Assembly (NCBI GenBank): GCA_038237745.1
Contig: JBBRYJ010000013.1
Span: 13,772-77,771, forward strand
Source of the DNA: DASQEH01 sp038237745
GTDB taxonomy: Bacteria; Actinomycetota; Actinomycetes; Propionibacteriales; Nocardioidaceae
Length of the DNA stretch: 64,000 bases
Direction of reading: 5' to 3'
Shown here: positions 55,314 to 63,874 of the stretch, one piece after another
How positions within the stretch are numbered: position 1 is the first letter of the stretch
How the letters are laid out: each line of letters starts with the position of its first letter
Translations under genes and position numbers: made by a program
The notes under the pieces: generated by a model
Database searches by the model: none
What the model saw: only the letters and a program-made list of their open reading frames with translations
Told to the model about the DNA's origin: nothing

Positions 55314-56399
55314 ATGAGCGTTCATCTCGACCCAGGGCCACAACGCGCGTCCGACTCAGCGGCGCTCGACGAGAGCTGGTACGCAGGGTCCCTGCCACGG
55401 TTCGGCCCGTGGGGACTTCTGGCGGCCGCGGTAGTGCTGGCAGTCGTGCTGCACCTGGGTCTCGGCATGGCGACGGGAGTCGCCGTCGCCGTCGCGTGGC
55501 TGGTCTACGTCGTCGGGCTCACCGGCTGGTCGAGGATCGTCGAGGGTGTCCGCAAGAGCGTCGACAGGCTCGCCACCTCACTTGTGACGAGTGCCTTCCT
55601 CATCGCCCTTCTGCCGCTGACGACCCTGCTGTATCAGGTCATCAGCAAGGGCGCCCCCGCGATCAACTCGACGTTCCTGACCAACTCGATGCGCAACGTC
55701 GTCGGCGAGGGAGGAGGCATCTACCACGCACTGATGGGCACCCTGCTGGTCACCGGTCTCGCTGCCCTGATGTCGATCCCGGTCGGCATCCTTACCGCGG
55801 TCTACCTCGTCGAGTACGGCCACGGCCGGCTCTCGTCGGCGATCACCTTCCTCGTCGACGTCATGACCGGCATCCCCTCGATCGTTGCGGGACTGTTCGC
55901 CTACGCGCTGTTCGTCCTCTTCTTCGGAGAGGGCATCCGGATGGGTTTCGCCGGAGCTGTCGCACTGTCGCTCCTGATGGTCCCCCTGGTCGTCAGATCG
56001 TGCGAGGAGATGCTCAAGCTCGTCCCCAACGAGCTGCGAGAAGCCTCGTACGCTCTCGGGGTCTCCCAATGGCGAACCATCGTCAAGGTGGTGATTCCGA
56101 CAGCGCTGGCCGGCATCATCACCGGCATCACCATCGCCACCGCCCGCGTGATCGGGGAGACCGCTCCGCTCCTCATCATCTGTGGAGCGACGGATTCCAC
56201 CAACCTGAACCCGTTCAACGGTCGTATCATGACGTTACCGGTCTATATCTACAGTCAGTACAAGAACCCAGGCATACCTCCGGAGTTCAGCATCCAACGG
56301 GCCTGGGGAGCGGCACTGGTACTCACGATCATCATCATGGTGCTCAACCTGGTTGCGAGGTTCACCTCCTACTACTTCTCCCCCAAGTCGAAGGCGTGA
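55314..56399 (+). CDS. pstA: Phosphate ABC permease PstA
   Basis: The 361-residue protein has two extra N-terminal helices before the usual PstA core, making it longer than typical PstA. The core carries GGIYHALMGTLLVTGLAALM, VDVMTGIPSIVAGLFAYALF, the EAA loop (LREASYALGVSQWRTIVKVV) and RVIGETAPLLIICGA. It is translationally close to pstC (one base apart). Together they form the transmembrane part of the phosphate importer. Confidence 0.93.
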   Translation: MSVHLDPGPQRASDSAALDESWYAGSLPRFGPWGLLAAAVVLAVVLHLGLGMATGVAVAVAWLVYVVGLTGWSRIVEGVRKSVDRLATSLVTSAFLIALLPLTTLLYQVISKGAPAINSTFLTNSMRNVVGEGGGIYHALMGTLLVTGLAALMSIPVGILTAVYLVEYGHGRLSSAITFLVDVMTGIPSIVAGLFAYALFVLFFGEGIRMGFAGAVALSLLMVPLVVRSCEEMLKLVPNELREASYALGVSQWRTIVKVVIPTALAGIITGITIATARVIGETAPLLIICGATDSTNLNPFNGRIMTLPVYIYSQYKNPGIPPEFSIQRAWGAALVLTIIIMVLNLVARFTSYYFSPKSKA

Positions 56400-56439
56400 C
56401 CGGGCACCGCCCGGCGCACAACTCCAAGCGAGGACCATC

Positions 56440-57219
56440 GTGGCCAAGAGCATCGACGTCAGTGATCTGGACATCTTCTACGGCAGCTTCAAGGCCGTCG
56501 AAGATGTCACCATCCCGATCGCGGCACGCTCTGTGACGGCCTTCATCGGACCATCGGGCTGTGGAAAGTCGACGTTCCTGCGTTCCCTCAACCGGATGCA
56601 CGAGGTGATCCCCGGCGCGCGAGTCGAGGGGAAGATCGTCATCGACGGTCGCGACCTGTACGACGCCGACGTCGACCCGGTCGAGGTACGCCGTCAGATC
56701 GGCATGGTCTTCCAGCGCCCCAACCCGTTCCCGACCATGTCGATCTACGACAACGTCCTCGCCGGCAAGAAGCTCAACGGCAAACGGCTCGACAAGGCCA
56801 CGGCTGACGAGGTGGTGGAGAAGTCGCTGGCCGGGGCGAACCTGTGGAACGAGGTCAAGGACCGTCTCAAGAAGCCAGGGTCGAGCCTGTCCGGAGGCCA
56901 GCAGCAGCGTCTCTGCATCGCCCGGGCCATCGCCGTCGAGCCGCAGGTGCTGCTCATGGACGAGCCCTGCTCCGCGCTGGACCCCATCTCCACGAGTGCG
57001 ATCGAGGACCTGATTCATGACCTCAAGGAGAGCTACACGATCGTGATCGTCACGCACAACATGCAACAGGCCGCCAGGGTCTCTGAGACGACAGCGTTCT
57101 TCAACCTAGCCGGCACCGGACAGCCCGGCAGGCTCATCGAGTACGGACAGACAGCCAAGATCTTCTCCAATCCCGACAACGAGGCCACCGAGGCCTACAT
57201 CTCCGGCCGCTTCGGCTGA
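56440..57219 (+). CDS. pstB: Phosphate ABC ATPase PstB
   Basis: The GTG at 56440 with GCGAGG upstream gives 259 residues; a longer frame starting within pstA is not needed. FIGPSGCGKSTFLRSLNRMH is Walker A with the PstB-type extension, SLSGGQQQRLCIARAIA the ABC signature, and LLMDEPCSALDPIST Walker B. VIVTHNMQQAARVSE is the switch histidine region. It powers phosphate uptake with PstC and PstA. No phoU follows on this strand. Confidence 0.95.
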   Translation: MAKSIDVSDLDIFYGSFKAVEDVTIPIAARSVTAFIGPSGCGKSTFLRSLNRMHEVIPGARVEGKIVIDGRDLYDADVDPVEVRRQIGMVFQRPNPFPTMSIYDNVLAGKKLNGKRLDKATADEVVEKSLAGANLWNEVKDRLKKPGSSLSGGQQQRLCIARAIAVEPQVLLMDEPCSALDPISTSAIEDLIHDLKESYTIVIVTHNMQQAARVSETTAFFNLAGTGQPGRLIEYGQTAKIFSNPDNEATEAYISGRFG

Positions 57220-57226
57220 CCCCCGC

Positions 57227-57290
57227 CGAAAGGGCGCGAACGCACCCTCGAAAGGGCGCAAACGCACCGTCGAGAGGGCGCGGCGCCACC
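57227..57290. repeat. Tandem triplet of a 22-base intergenic repeat
   Basis: Two near-identical 22-base units lie at 57227-57248 and 57249-57270; both begin CGAAAGGGCGC and end AACGCACC plus two bases. A third, diverged copy begins CGAGAGGGCGCG at 57271. The array fills the gap between the convergent pstB and phoD genes. Confidence 0.7.
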
Positions 57291-57292
57291 AA

Positions 57293-58969
57293 CTATCCGT
57301 CGGTGACTGCCGCTTCCTCCTCGACGTGGTACTCGCTCACCACTTCGAGGTCAGGACGTTCCTCCTGGCCCTCGACTACCACGCCCCGCTCCCACCACAT
57401 CGACAGCTGCCGACCGTGGGTCTCGAGAGTGGCCAGGTTGTTGTCGAACCACGGTCCCTTGGCGATGCGCCAGGTGAGCGCCGGTTCGGGCAGCCTTGCC
57501 GACCGGGCCAGCGCATGCCCGATCCTGTTGCCGCTCCGCTTGGCCGCGAACGCCTGTCCGCTCTGGACCACCTTGGGGAGCGGGTTGCGTATGGGTGAGC
57601 AGACGGCCTGGAGGATGCGGCCGCTACCCCCTGCCCGGTCTACCTCGGCGACGTAGGAGTTGTGGACGTCGCCCGACAAAAAGGTGACGGTGGCTGGTGC
57701 CGCCCCACGTTTGCCGTCGACCAGGTCACAGACGAGCCCGGCAACCGTGCGAAACGTGTTCTGGAAGGCTGCCCAGTGCTCCATGTCCATCGCCTGCCTG
57801 ACTCGCTCTCCGAATCCCTTGGCGAGCCGCCCCCAGGCACCTTCGGACACCGCCTCGTTCCAGGCTTCGAGGTCGTGGAGCCCTGGCGACATGAGGTACG
57901 GCAAAGAGGTCGCAATGAAGACGTGGTCGACGCCTCCCGTCAGCTGTTTCTCGAGCCACTCCATCTCGTGGTCGTCGAGCATCTCCCTGTCGTCCGGGCT
58001 GAGCACGCGGGCGGATCGGGAGTCGACGACGACGAGCCGACTGCCACCCACATCTCGGCTGAAGCTCCACCGGTAGGCATCAGGACTGCGGTCCGCCCGG
58101 TCGGCGAAGTCGTCGAACACGGGGCCGAGGTCGGTGTCGTCACCGGAGTCGCGCCGCGCGACCACCTGCTGCCAGATCTCGTCCTCGGCCCTGGCGTCCG
58201 GCGCCAGGTTGCCGAGGTGCTGGTACACCCAATAGGACGAGAGGCCTGCAACGATCCGCTCCCGCCACCACGGCTTCTCGTTCATCTGCTCTCGCCAGGT
58301 GTGCGACGTGTTCCAGTCGTCGCGTATGTCGTGGTCGTCGAAGATCATCGCGCTGGGAAGCGTCGACAGCAGCCAGCGGTTGACCGGGTCGGTCCACGCC
58401 AGGTGGTAGAGGTACGCGTACTCCTCGTAGTCCTTCAGCTCCTTTCCCGGCGGCTTGCTCGTATCTCGTCGGCTGGCGATGAACGCCTGCATCTCCGCGG
58501 ACGTCTCGTCGGCGTAGACCTGGTCCCCGAGGAACATCACGAGGTCCGGCCACTTGTCATCACTCGTCATCATGTGCAGCGCATACGCACGCAGCGCGTC
58601 GATGCCATACGTCTTGGTGTTCTTCGCGTCGTGAGGAGCGCTCTTGCGACACGACCCGAAGGCCATCCGTAGCTTGTCGCCCGGTTCCATGGTAGCGATC
58701 CGACTCGGCGGGAGCCCACTGTCGGCCTTAGGCCAGACCTGTTCTCCGTCGATGTCGACTGTGTATGCCGACTTGCTTCCGGACTCGAGCCCGTCGACCT
58801 CGACCAGCGCGTAGTGGTGGCCGTGCACCGTGAAGGTTCGTGTCGTCCACGAAAGCCCGGCCGCGTGAACGGTCACCTCGCAACGGTCCCGCGTCTTGAC
58901 CCAGATCGCGGCCGTGGTCTCACCGACGTGCCGAAGGAGGGGGCCGAGGAGAAGGGGGTCAGACGTCAT
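57293..58969 (-). CDS. PhoD-type alkaline phosphatase / phosphodiesterase
   Basis: The 558-residue protein has an N-terminal fibronectin-like domain (LLGPLLRHVGETTAAIWVKT) and a metallophosphatase core. FGSCRKSAPHD, VMFLGDQVYADE, MIFDDHDIRDDWN, VDSRSARVLS and FLSGDVHNSYVAEV carry the metal-binding D/N/H residues. No Tat signal or other export signal is visible, unlike secreted PhoD, so it may act in the cytoplasm. Being next to pstSCAB suggests a role in phosphate supply. Confidence 0.8.
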   Translation of the reverse strand: MTSDPLLLGPLLRHVGETTAAIWVKTRDRCEVTVHAAGLSWTTRTFTVHGHHYALVEVDGLESGSKSAYTVDIDGEQVWPKADSGLPPSRIATMEPGDKLRMAFGSCRKSAPHDAKNTKTYGIDALRAYALHMMTSDDKWPDLVMFLGDQVYADETSAEMQAFIASRRDTSKPPGKELKDYEEYAYLYHLAWTDPVNRWLLSTLPSAMIFDDHDIRDDWNTSHTWREQMNEKPWWRERIVAGLSSYWVYQHLGNLAPDARAEDEIWQQVVARRDSGDDTDLGPVFDDFADRADRSPDAYRWSFSRDVGGSRLVVVDSRSARVLSPDDREMLDDHEMEWLEKQLTGGVDHVFIATSLPYLMSPGLHDLEAWNEAVSEGAWGRLAKGFGERVRQAMDMEHWAAFQNTFRTVAGLVCDLVDGKRGAAPATVTFLSGDVHNSYVAEVDRAGGSGRILQAVCSPIRNPLPKVVQSGQAFAAKRSGNRIGHALARSARLPEPALTWRIAKGPWFDNNLATLETHGRQLSMWWERGVVVEGQEERPDLEVVSEYHVEEEAAVTDG

Positions 58970-59002
58970 GCGCCCTTTCTACACTGCGACAAGATGCCAC
59001 GG

Positions 59003-59350
59003 TCAGGCATAGCCGAGCTCATGCAGCCGATCGTCGTCGATTCCGAAGTGGTGAGCGATCTCGTGCACAACCGTGATCCGCACCTGGCGGTGGACCTCGT
59101 CGGCGCTGCTGCACATCGCAAGGATCGAGTTGCGGTAGATCGTGATGCGGTCGGGCATGGCCAGGAGGTATGCCGACGTACGCTCGGTCAACGGCACACC
59201 TTCGTAGCGGCCGAGCAGCCGCAGCCCTTCCGGCGAGTCGTCCTCCACGAAGACGGCCACATTGTCCGTGACGGCCGCGATGTCGGGTGGCAACCCGTCG
59301 AGGGCGTCGGCGACCAACTCGTCGAACTCCGCCCGCTCGATTGATATCAC
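59003..59350 (-). CDS. Small zincin-like metallopeptidase-family protein
   Basis: The 115-residue protein starts with GTG at 59350. VVHEIAHHFGIDDDRL carries the HExxH zinc motif with the third ligand likely near the following His/Asp. LTERTSAYLLAMPDRITIYR is the family block. Members of this group are short cytosolic zincins of unknown substrate. It lies 33 bases upstream of phoD in the same direction, and could be co-transcribed with it. Confidence 0.75.
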   Translation of the reverse strand: MISIERAEFDELVADALDGLPPDIAAVTDNVAVFVEDDSPEGLRLLGRYEGVPLTERTSAYLLAMPDRITIYRNSILAMCSSADEVHRQVRITVVHEIAHHFGIDDDRLHELGYA

Positions 59351-59385
59351 CGGCCCAGAGTAGTGAGCGCAACCGCAGAACCCCG

Positions 59386-60633
59386 TCAGCGCAGACGCAT
59401 CCTCGGCTCCCCGTGCCGAAGACCCTTGCCGGCAATGACGCAGGTACCGCTACGTGGAGCGCCGTGGTGGTAAACCCGACGGACACAGCGACGCATCGCG
59501 AGCTGGCCCCAGTAGTTGGGATGCAGTGACTCCTGCACTTGGTACGGACCGAACACAGCGGAGAGGGTGCGGATCTGGTTGACCCACTCCGTCTTGTTCA
59601 CCGCTCGATGTTGCCGCCACGATCTCAGGCGTACCTCCTCGTACAGCCCTACGCCCGACTCACACAGCCGTCGGCCCCGGAAAGCCGAGGCGAGGTCGAG
59701 TACCCGCACTCTGGCAATCCCGCTTCTGGCGACAGCTGCCTCGATCGTCCGGTTGATCGTGGGCAGGGCGGACCGGTTGGCCCAGCGGGCGTCGGCGTTC
59801 CAGAAGCCGCAGCCACCCACACTCTGCCGCGTGAAGCCTGCCTGTGAGTACCGGAATCCCCGCCCGTTCGGAATCGGCGACGGGTAGGTCTGCACAACCA
59901 GAGTCCATGAGGCATCGGCGTACCCCGCGCGTCGCATTGCGCGTCGCACTCTGGTCAAGGCATGTGAGATCCTCGTCCGCACTGTGGCCACGTGCTTGTG
60001 AGCGAAGTGATGTACGACCGATGCGTCGTCGGAGCAGAGATCCTTCGACCAGCTCGGCGACGTAAGGAAGTCCGTGACGCACTGTTCGACGACCGATGCG
60101 AAGCCGAAATCGTTCCCGCCGATGGACACTACGACCATGCCAACTCTGTGCTTGCGGGCGAACCTCTGGAGCGACAACGCCTGACCGACACGGTGGGCGC
60201 CCCCGCGGAAGAAGTCCAGGCCCGGCTTGAAATCCCCACCATCGGTCGTGTAGGTCGCGGCCGTGGCACCCGAGCAGGCGAGGTCGAGCCCACCGACGCC
60301 ATGTCCGATGTAGGCCTCGTCGCTCCGGCTGCGGTGGCATCCTGGAACCCGCTCCGCCGTATGCGAGGCGTTGTCGAAGTACGCGGTGCGGCCCAGCGCA
60401 TCGCCGTACGACGAGGTGACGTTGGACGACCCCGCCCATCGACCACCCTCCCCCGAACTGTACGAGTCGCCGAGGGTCACGATGTAGGGGACTCGGCCGA
60501 GACGCGCAGCGATGGAGGGCTGCACCGAGGACTGCGACAGGTGGGCGGCTGAGGTCACACCCACCGCGCCCGGGCCAATGCTGAGCGCCACGGACAGGCC
60601 AACGGCAGCCATCGTCTCGGCTACACCCCCCAC
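59386..60633 (-). CDS. Secreted SGNH/GDSL hydrolase
   Basis: GAAAGGGG precedes the GTG at 60633. The 415-residue protein has a signal peptide (AVGLSVALSIGPGAVGVTS). TLGDSYSSGEG holds the nucleophile Ser, DLACSGATAA block II Gly, SIGGNDFGF the Asn, and ESLHPNYWGQ the catalytic His. It should be an extracellular esterase or lipase. Several Cys (GCHRS, LACSG, LCSDD, GCGFW, LCESG) suggest disulfides. Confidence 0.85.
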   Translation of the reverse strand: MGGVAETMAAVGLSVALSIGPGAVGVTSAAHLSQSSVQPSIAARLGRVPYIVTLGDSYSSGEGGRWAGSSNVTSSYGDALGRTAYFDNASHTAERVPGCHRSRSDEAYIGHGVGGLDLACSGATAATYTTDGGDFKPGLDFFRGGAHRVGQALSLQRFARKHRVGMVVVSIGGNDFGFASVVEQCVTDFLTSPSWSKDLCSDDASVVHHFAHKHVATVRTRISHALTRVRRAMRRAGYADASWTLVVQTYPSPIPNGRGFRYSQAGFTRQSVGGCGFWNADARWANRSALPTINRTIEAAVARSGIARVRVLDLASAFRGRRLCESGVGLYEEVRLRSWRQHRAVNKTEWVNQIRTLSAVFGPYQVQESLHPNYWGQLAMRRCVRRVYHHGAPRSGTCVIAGKGLRHGEPRMRLR

Positions 60634-60715
60634 CGTTCGACCCCTTTCGTCGGTGCGACCAGTCCAGTCGATCTTCAGCCTTGAAGGTCCGGGAAGGCAA
60701 GGGAGGCGCTACCTG

Positions 60716-61492
60716 TCAGTGGACAACGTGGTCGATCGCGCGTCCTGGGGATGAGTCCATCTCCACGACGAGGATCTCCGCCTCCTCCAAGCAGCGGAGA
60801 CCTAGCGCGCCCACCGCGAACAGCCGCGCACTGTCGCCTTCGTCGAGCCGGTCGGCGCCATCGAGCTGGACGGCTCCCCGCACGACGTAGACGTGGACCA
60901 GCGGAGAGTCCGGCAGGACAACAGACTGGTCGGCCACCAGCCGTGCTGCCAGCACTGACGCTCCGGCTTGCGCTATGGAAACCGCCGTCTCGTGTTGGTG
61001 ACCGGGCCTGCCGCTCGCCACGACGGCGAACCCCGACGACCAACCGTGCTCCACAACGCGGGACTCATAGGAGGGTTCGGCTATGGGCAGGTCGGAAACA
61101 AGCCACATCTGCACGAACCGGGTCGGTTCAGTGGCCTGCGTCTGATGCCGCGAGGTGGAAGGGGCGGCACGCTCAGCATGCTGGACGCCGCTACCGGCGC
61201 TCAGCCGTTGGACGACCCCGAGGGTCATGTCTGCAGCGTTTCCGGTGCTGTCCTCATGGTGCAGTGTCCCGGAGACGACCCACGTCACGATCTCGACGGC
61301 CGCATGGCGGTGCCATTCGAAGCCGAAGCCCGGCTGGAGCACCTCGTCGTTCAGTGCAACGAGTGGGCCGAACGACGTGTTCGCTGGGTCGTAATGCTCG
61401 CCGTACGAGAAGCAGTGTCGTGTCTCCACGCCTTCGACCGCGGATCGGAAGCGATCCGCGGCGCGGTGGACGTCGACACGCGGGGACGGCAT
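60716..61492 (-). CDS. Pirin-family cupin protein
   Basis: AGGAG lies five bases before the ATG at 61492. The 258-residue protein has the pirin N-terminal cupin: FEWHRHAAVEIVTWVVSG and EDSTGNAADMTLGVVQRLSAG. HRHAAVE gives metal-ligand His residues, and GVQHAE another. A diverged C-terminal cupin (VVRGAVQLDGADRLDEGD) follows. Pirins bind iron or act as quercetinase-like enzymes. It is monocistronic, beside tRNA-Glu. Confidence 0.8.
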   Translation of the reverse strand: MPSPRVDVHRAADRFRSAVEGVETRHCFSYGEHYDPANTSFGPLVALNDEVLQPGFGFEWHRHAAVEIVTWVVSGTLHHEDSTGNAADMTLGVVQRLSAGSGVQHAERAAPSTSRHQTQATEPTRFVQMWLVSDLPIAEPSYESRVVEHGWSSGFAVVASGRPGHQHETAVSIAQAGASVLAARLVADQSVVLPDSPLVHVYVVRGAVQLDGADRLDEGDSARLFAVGALGLRCLEEAEILVVEMDSSPGRAIDHVVH

Positions 61493-61569
61493 ACAACTCC
61501 TGAGGGGATGGTCCTAGCAGTCTGGCTCACCTGGCGCGAAATGTGGCCGCCAGCAAGACCTACGGTGGT

Positions 61570-61599
61570 TTGGAGTGCGCTGACGCGACCGCCTATGCT
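61570..61599 (+). promoter_or_regulatory. Candidate promoter of tRNA-Glu
   Basis: TTGGAG (61570-61575) and TATGCT (61594-61599) are spaced by 18 bases and resemble -35 and -10 elements. They lie about 40 bases before the tRNA-Glu 5' end. Confidence 0.4.
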
Positions 61600-61640
61600 T
61601 GGGCGGTCCCCGACGGTATTCATCTGATGCCCGGGCTTAG

Positions 61641-61713
61641 GCCCCCATCGTCTAGTGGCCTAGGACGCCGCCCTTTCACGGCGGTAGCACGGGTTCGAAT
61701 CCCGTTGGGGGTG
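61641..61713 (+). tRNA. tRNA-Glu (UUC)
   Basis: The 73-base cloverleaf has acceptor arm GCCCCCA paired with TGGGGGT, with a G-T closing pair. The anticodon loop CTTTCAC lies between CCGCC and GGCGG and gives anticodon TTC. The T arm has GGTTCGAAT. No CCA is encoded. The antisense strand also carries the last codons of the integrase frame. Confidence 0.95.
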
Positions 61714-63514
61714 CGTCGTGCGCTATCGTTTGCGCGCGACACCACGCACGCCGAAGTGCGTTCCAGGCCCCGTAGCGCAGCTGGTTAGCGCGTCGCCCTG
61801 TCACGGCGAAGGCCGCGGGTTCGAGTCCCGTCGGGGTCGCCACACGCACGAGGCTCAAACCCTCAGCAGATGAAGAATCTGCGGGGGTTTGGGCCTCGCT
61901 GCATTTCCGAACACCGCTCTTGGCGGTCTTTGTCCAGGTCAGGGCGCTCGCCTGGACCTCGGGGTCGAGGAGTAGCTCGAACGGCTGGGTGTGCTCGGGC
62001 CGCAGGGTCTGGTCGTCCTCGACGTAGACCTTCGTGAAGAGCGCCTGGTTGCACAGGCGCCGGGTGAGGTCGCCGCAGCGGGCGTAGAGGCCGGCGAGAT
62101 TGTCGAGCAGGTCGAGACAGCGGCTCAGGACCGCCTTCGCGTCGGTGTACTCGCCGTGGTGACGCTCCAGCCGGCTGTTGAGGTGGTCCAACTCGGCACT
62201 GATCCGCGCTTGCTCCTTCTTGAGCACCGGCAGCGGGACCGCGTCGGCGTAGTGGGCCTGCATGAGCTTGAGTTGCTCGTCCTCCAGCTTGTCGCGCTGC
62301 TTGGTGAGCACGTTCAGCTCGTCCGCCTCGCCAGCCAGGAGCCGGTCGAACTCGTGGCTGAGCATCCCGGCCAGCGTCTCGCGCTGGGATGGAGTGATTC
62401 CGACGAGACCGTAATAGTCCTCGATCCGCCGTTCGACGTCCTCGATGAGCACAGCCCGGCGAGTGCAGTCCGTTCGCTTGGCGTGCCGTCCCGCGCAGAC
62501 GAAGTAGGGGTAGATGCTGCCGTGCCGGTTCTTGGCGTGAGTGACCATCATTCGGGAGCCGCACTGGCCGCAGTAGACGGTGCCCTTGAGGTAGTGGTCG
62601 TGGACGCTGTGGGCGTCGGCGGCCGACTGGTGGGCGTCGAGGACGGACTGGACTTGGTACCAGACCTCGGGCGCGACGAGCGCCTCGTGCTTGCCGGGGT
62701 AGACGACGCCTTTGTAGGTGACATCGCCCTTGTAGTACGGGTTGGTCAGCACCCGGTGGACGGTTGAGAGCGCGAGTGGCTTCGACGGGCGGCGTGGGGT
62801 CGGCGGTGAACTGAGGCCGCGGTCGCTGAGCTCATCGGCGAGTTGGCTGATCGACCAGTCGCCGGAGGCGTACGCCTGGAACGCCCAGCGGATGTGCGGT
62901 GCACGCTGCGCGTCGAGGACGACGCCGCGGACCTCGCGGCCGAGGTCGTCTCGGGAGAGCGCGTTGAGGTAGCCGACGGGCGCCTTGCCGATCGTGCCGC
63001 CGCTGGCGGCCTTCTGACTCATGCCCTTGATGACCTCGGTGGCGAGGTTGCGGGAGTAGAACTCCGCAATGGTCGACATAATCCCGTGCAACAACATGCC
63101 GGACGGGGTCTCGTCGATGTTCTCCGTCGCCGAGACCAGCATGACCCCGGCGTCGCGCAGGGCCAGATGGATCGCGACGTCGTCGGCCCGGTTGCGCGCG
63201 AGCCGATCGACCTTGTGGACGATGCAGTATGAGACCTTGTGGGTCTGGACGTACTGGATCATCCGCATCAGGTCGGGCCGGTCGGCCGTGCGAGCCGACT
63301 CGCCGGCATCGACGAACTCGGCCACGACCCGTGCGCCGATCGCCTCGGCCTTGCGGAGATTGGCGTCACGCTGGGCGGGGATCGAGTAGCCCTCGTCCAT
63401 CCCGCCCTTCTCGGCCTGTTCCTTGGTCGAGACCCGGAGGTACGAGACAGCCTGCGCGGCCCCCTCCGACGCGCTGCTGCTGCCGCCACTGGCATTGTCT
63501 TGGTTCTTGTACAT
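61676..63514 (-). CDS. Large serine recombinase (integrase) extending through tRNA-Asp antisense
   Basis: The ATG at 63514 has GAGGAG seven bases upstream; the longer frame to 63664 is not supported. The 612-residue protein has the resolvase catalytic domain: SYLRVSTKEQAEKGG with the nucleophile Ser, GYSIPAQRDANL, and VHKVDRLARNRADD. The recombinase domain follows with PVGYLNAL. Next is a zinc ribbon (VYCGQCGSRM, then FVCAG and DCTRR), then a coiled coil (LTKQRDKLEDEQLKL). The last 55 or so residues (from about VRVATPTGLEPAA) are read from the antisense strand of tRNA-Asp, the spacer and part of tRNA-Glu, where the first stop occurs. The natural product may therefore differ before and after integration. 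Confidence 0.85.
   Translation of the reverse strand: MYKNQDNASGGSSSASEGAAQAVSYLRVSTKEQAEKGGMDEGYSIPAQRDANLRKAEAIGARVVAEFVDAGESARTADRPDLMRMIQYVQTHKVSYCIVHKVDRLARNRADDVAIHLALRDAGVMLVSATENIDETPSGMLLHGIMSTIAEFYSRNLATEVIKGMSQKAASGGTIGKAPVGYLNALSRDDLGREVRGVVLDAQRAPHIRWAFQAYASGDWSISQLADELSDRGLSSPPTPRRPSKPLALSTVHRVLTNPYYKGDVTYKGVVYPGKHEALVAPEVWYQVQSVLDAHQSAADAHSVHDHYLKGTVYCGQCGSRMMVTHAKNRHGSIYPYFVCAGRHAKRTDCTRRAVLIEDVERRIEDYYGLVGITPSQRETLAGMLSHEFDRLLAGEADELNVLTKQRDKLEDEQLKLMQAHYADAVPLPVLKKEQARISAELDHLNSRLERHHGEYTDAKAVLSRCLDLLDNLAGLYARCGDLTRRLCNQALFTKVYVEDDQTLRPEHTQPFELLLDPEVQASALTWTKTAKSGVRKCSEAQTPADSSSAEGLSLVRVATPTGLEPAAFAVTGRRANQLRYGAWNALRRAWCRAQTIAHDAPPTGFEPVLPP
61766..61842 (+). tRNA. tRNA-Asp (GUC)
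   Basis: The acceptor arm GGCCCCG pairs with CGGGGTC. The anticodon loop CTGTCAC between CGCC and GGCG gives GTC, and the T arm has GGTTCGAGT. The bases after the discriminator G (61839) read CCA (61840-61842). The gene borders the integrated element, and the whole gene is read antisense by the integrase frame. Confidence 0.95.
61850..61897. terminator. Long hairpin after tRNA-Asp, inside the integrase frame
   Basis: GAGGCTCAAACCC (61850-61862) pairs with GGGTTTGGGCCTC (61885-61897) over 13 bases with one G-T pair. An inner stem GCAGAT/ATCTGC (61866-61871 and 61877-61882) closes on a five-base loop. It probably ends tRNA transcription. It also overlaps codons near the integrase C-terminus. 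Confidence 0.6.
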
Positions 63515-63545
63515 GGAGACTCCTCGCGGACCGATGCTTCCGAAT

Positions 63546-63755
63546 CTAACTCGCGATGCCGGGAACGTCAGAGCCGCTCGTGCGCGGCCGTGGAAGGCGA
63601 AGCGTGGTGGGCGGCTGTGCAGCCCGACGGATGACCCGGGTCCCCCCCGACTCCTCCAGGACAAGGCGGATCATCGCCTCGGCGAGCTTGTGCAGGTCCG
63701 GCTCGTCGCGGTGCGCCGGCCGTACCACGACCTCGCGCTTGTTCGATGTGGACAT
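63546..63755 (-). CDS. Small hypothetical protein upstream of the integrase
   Basis: The 69-residue frame starts at ATG 63755, with GGAGGAG and AGGAG upstream. It ends 31 bases before the integrase start, in the same direction, so the two are probably co-transcribed. The sequence is charged (MSTSNKREVVVRPAHRDEPD, then a helical AEAMIRLVLEE) with a proline/arginine-rich tail and no recognised domain. Position suggests an element-encoded accessory protein such as a directionality factor, which is inference only. Confidence 0.5.
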   Translation of the reverse strand: MSTSNKREVVVRPAHRDEPDLHKLAEAMIRLVLEESGGTRVIRRAAQPPTTLRLPRPRTSGSDVPGIAS

Positions 63756-63874
63756 CTCCTGGCTCCTCCGTGTGGGGTTGTCAGGTAGGTGCGCCGTGCT
63801 GCCCGACTACGACCGCATGGGTCACCTGCTACGGTTATTTCAGATAATGCAGATGGAGCCCTTGGAGGTGGGTC

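Noticed and set aside
61676..61860. Dismissing the integrase C-terminus as a spurious tRNA-antisense ORF
   Set aside because: Peptides like TPTGLEPAAFAVTGRR are well-known artefacts of tRNA antisense, but here the frame is continuous with a real integrase without any earlier stop, so it was kept as part of that gene and flagged.
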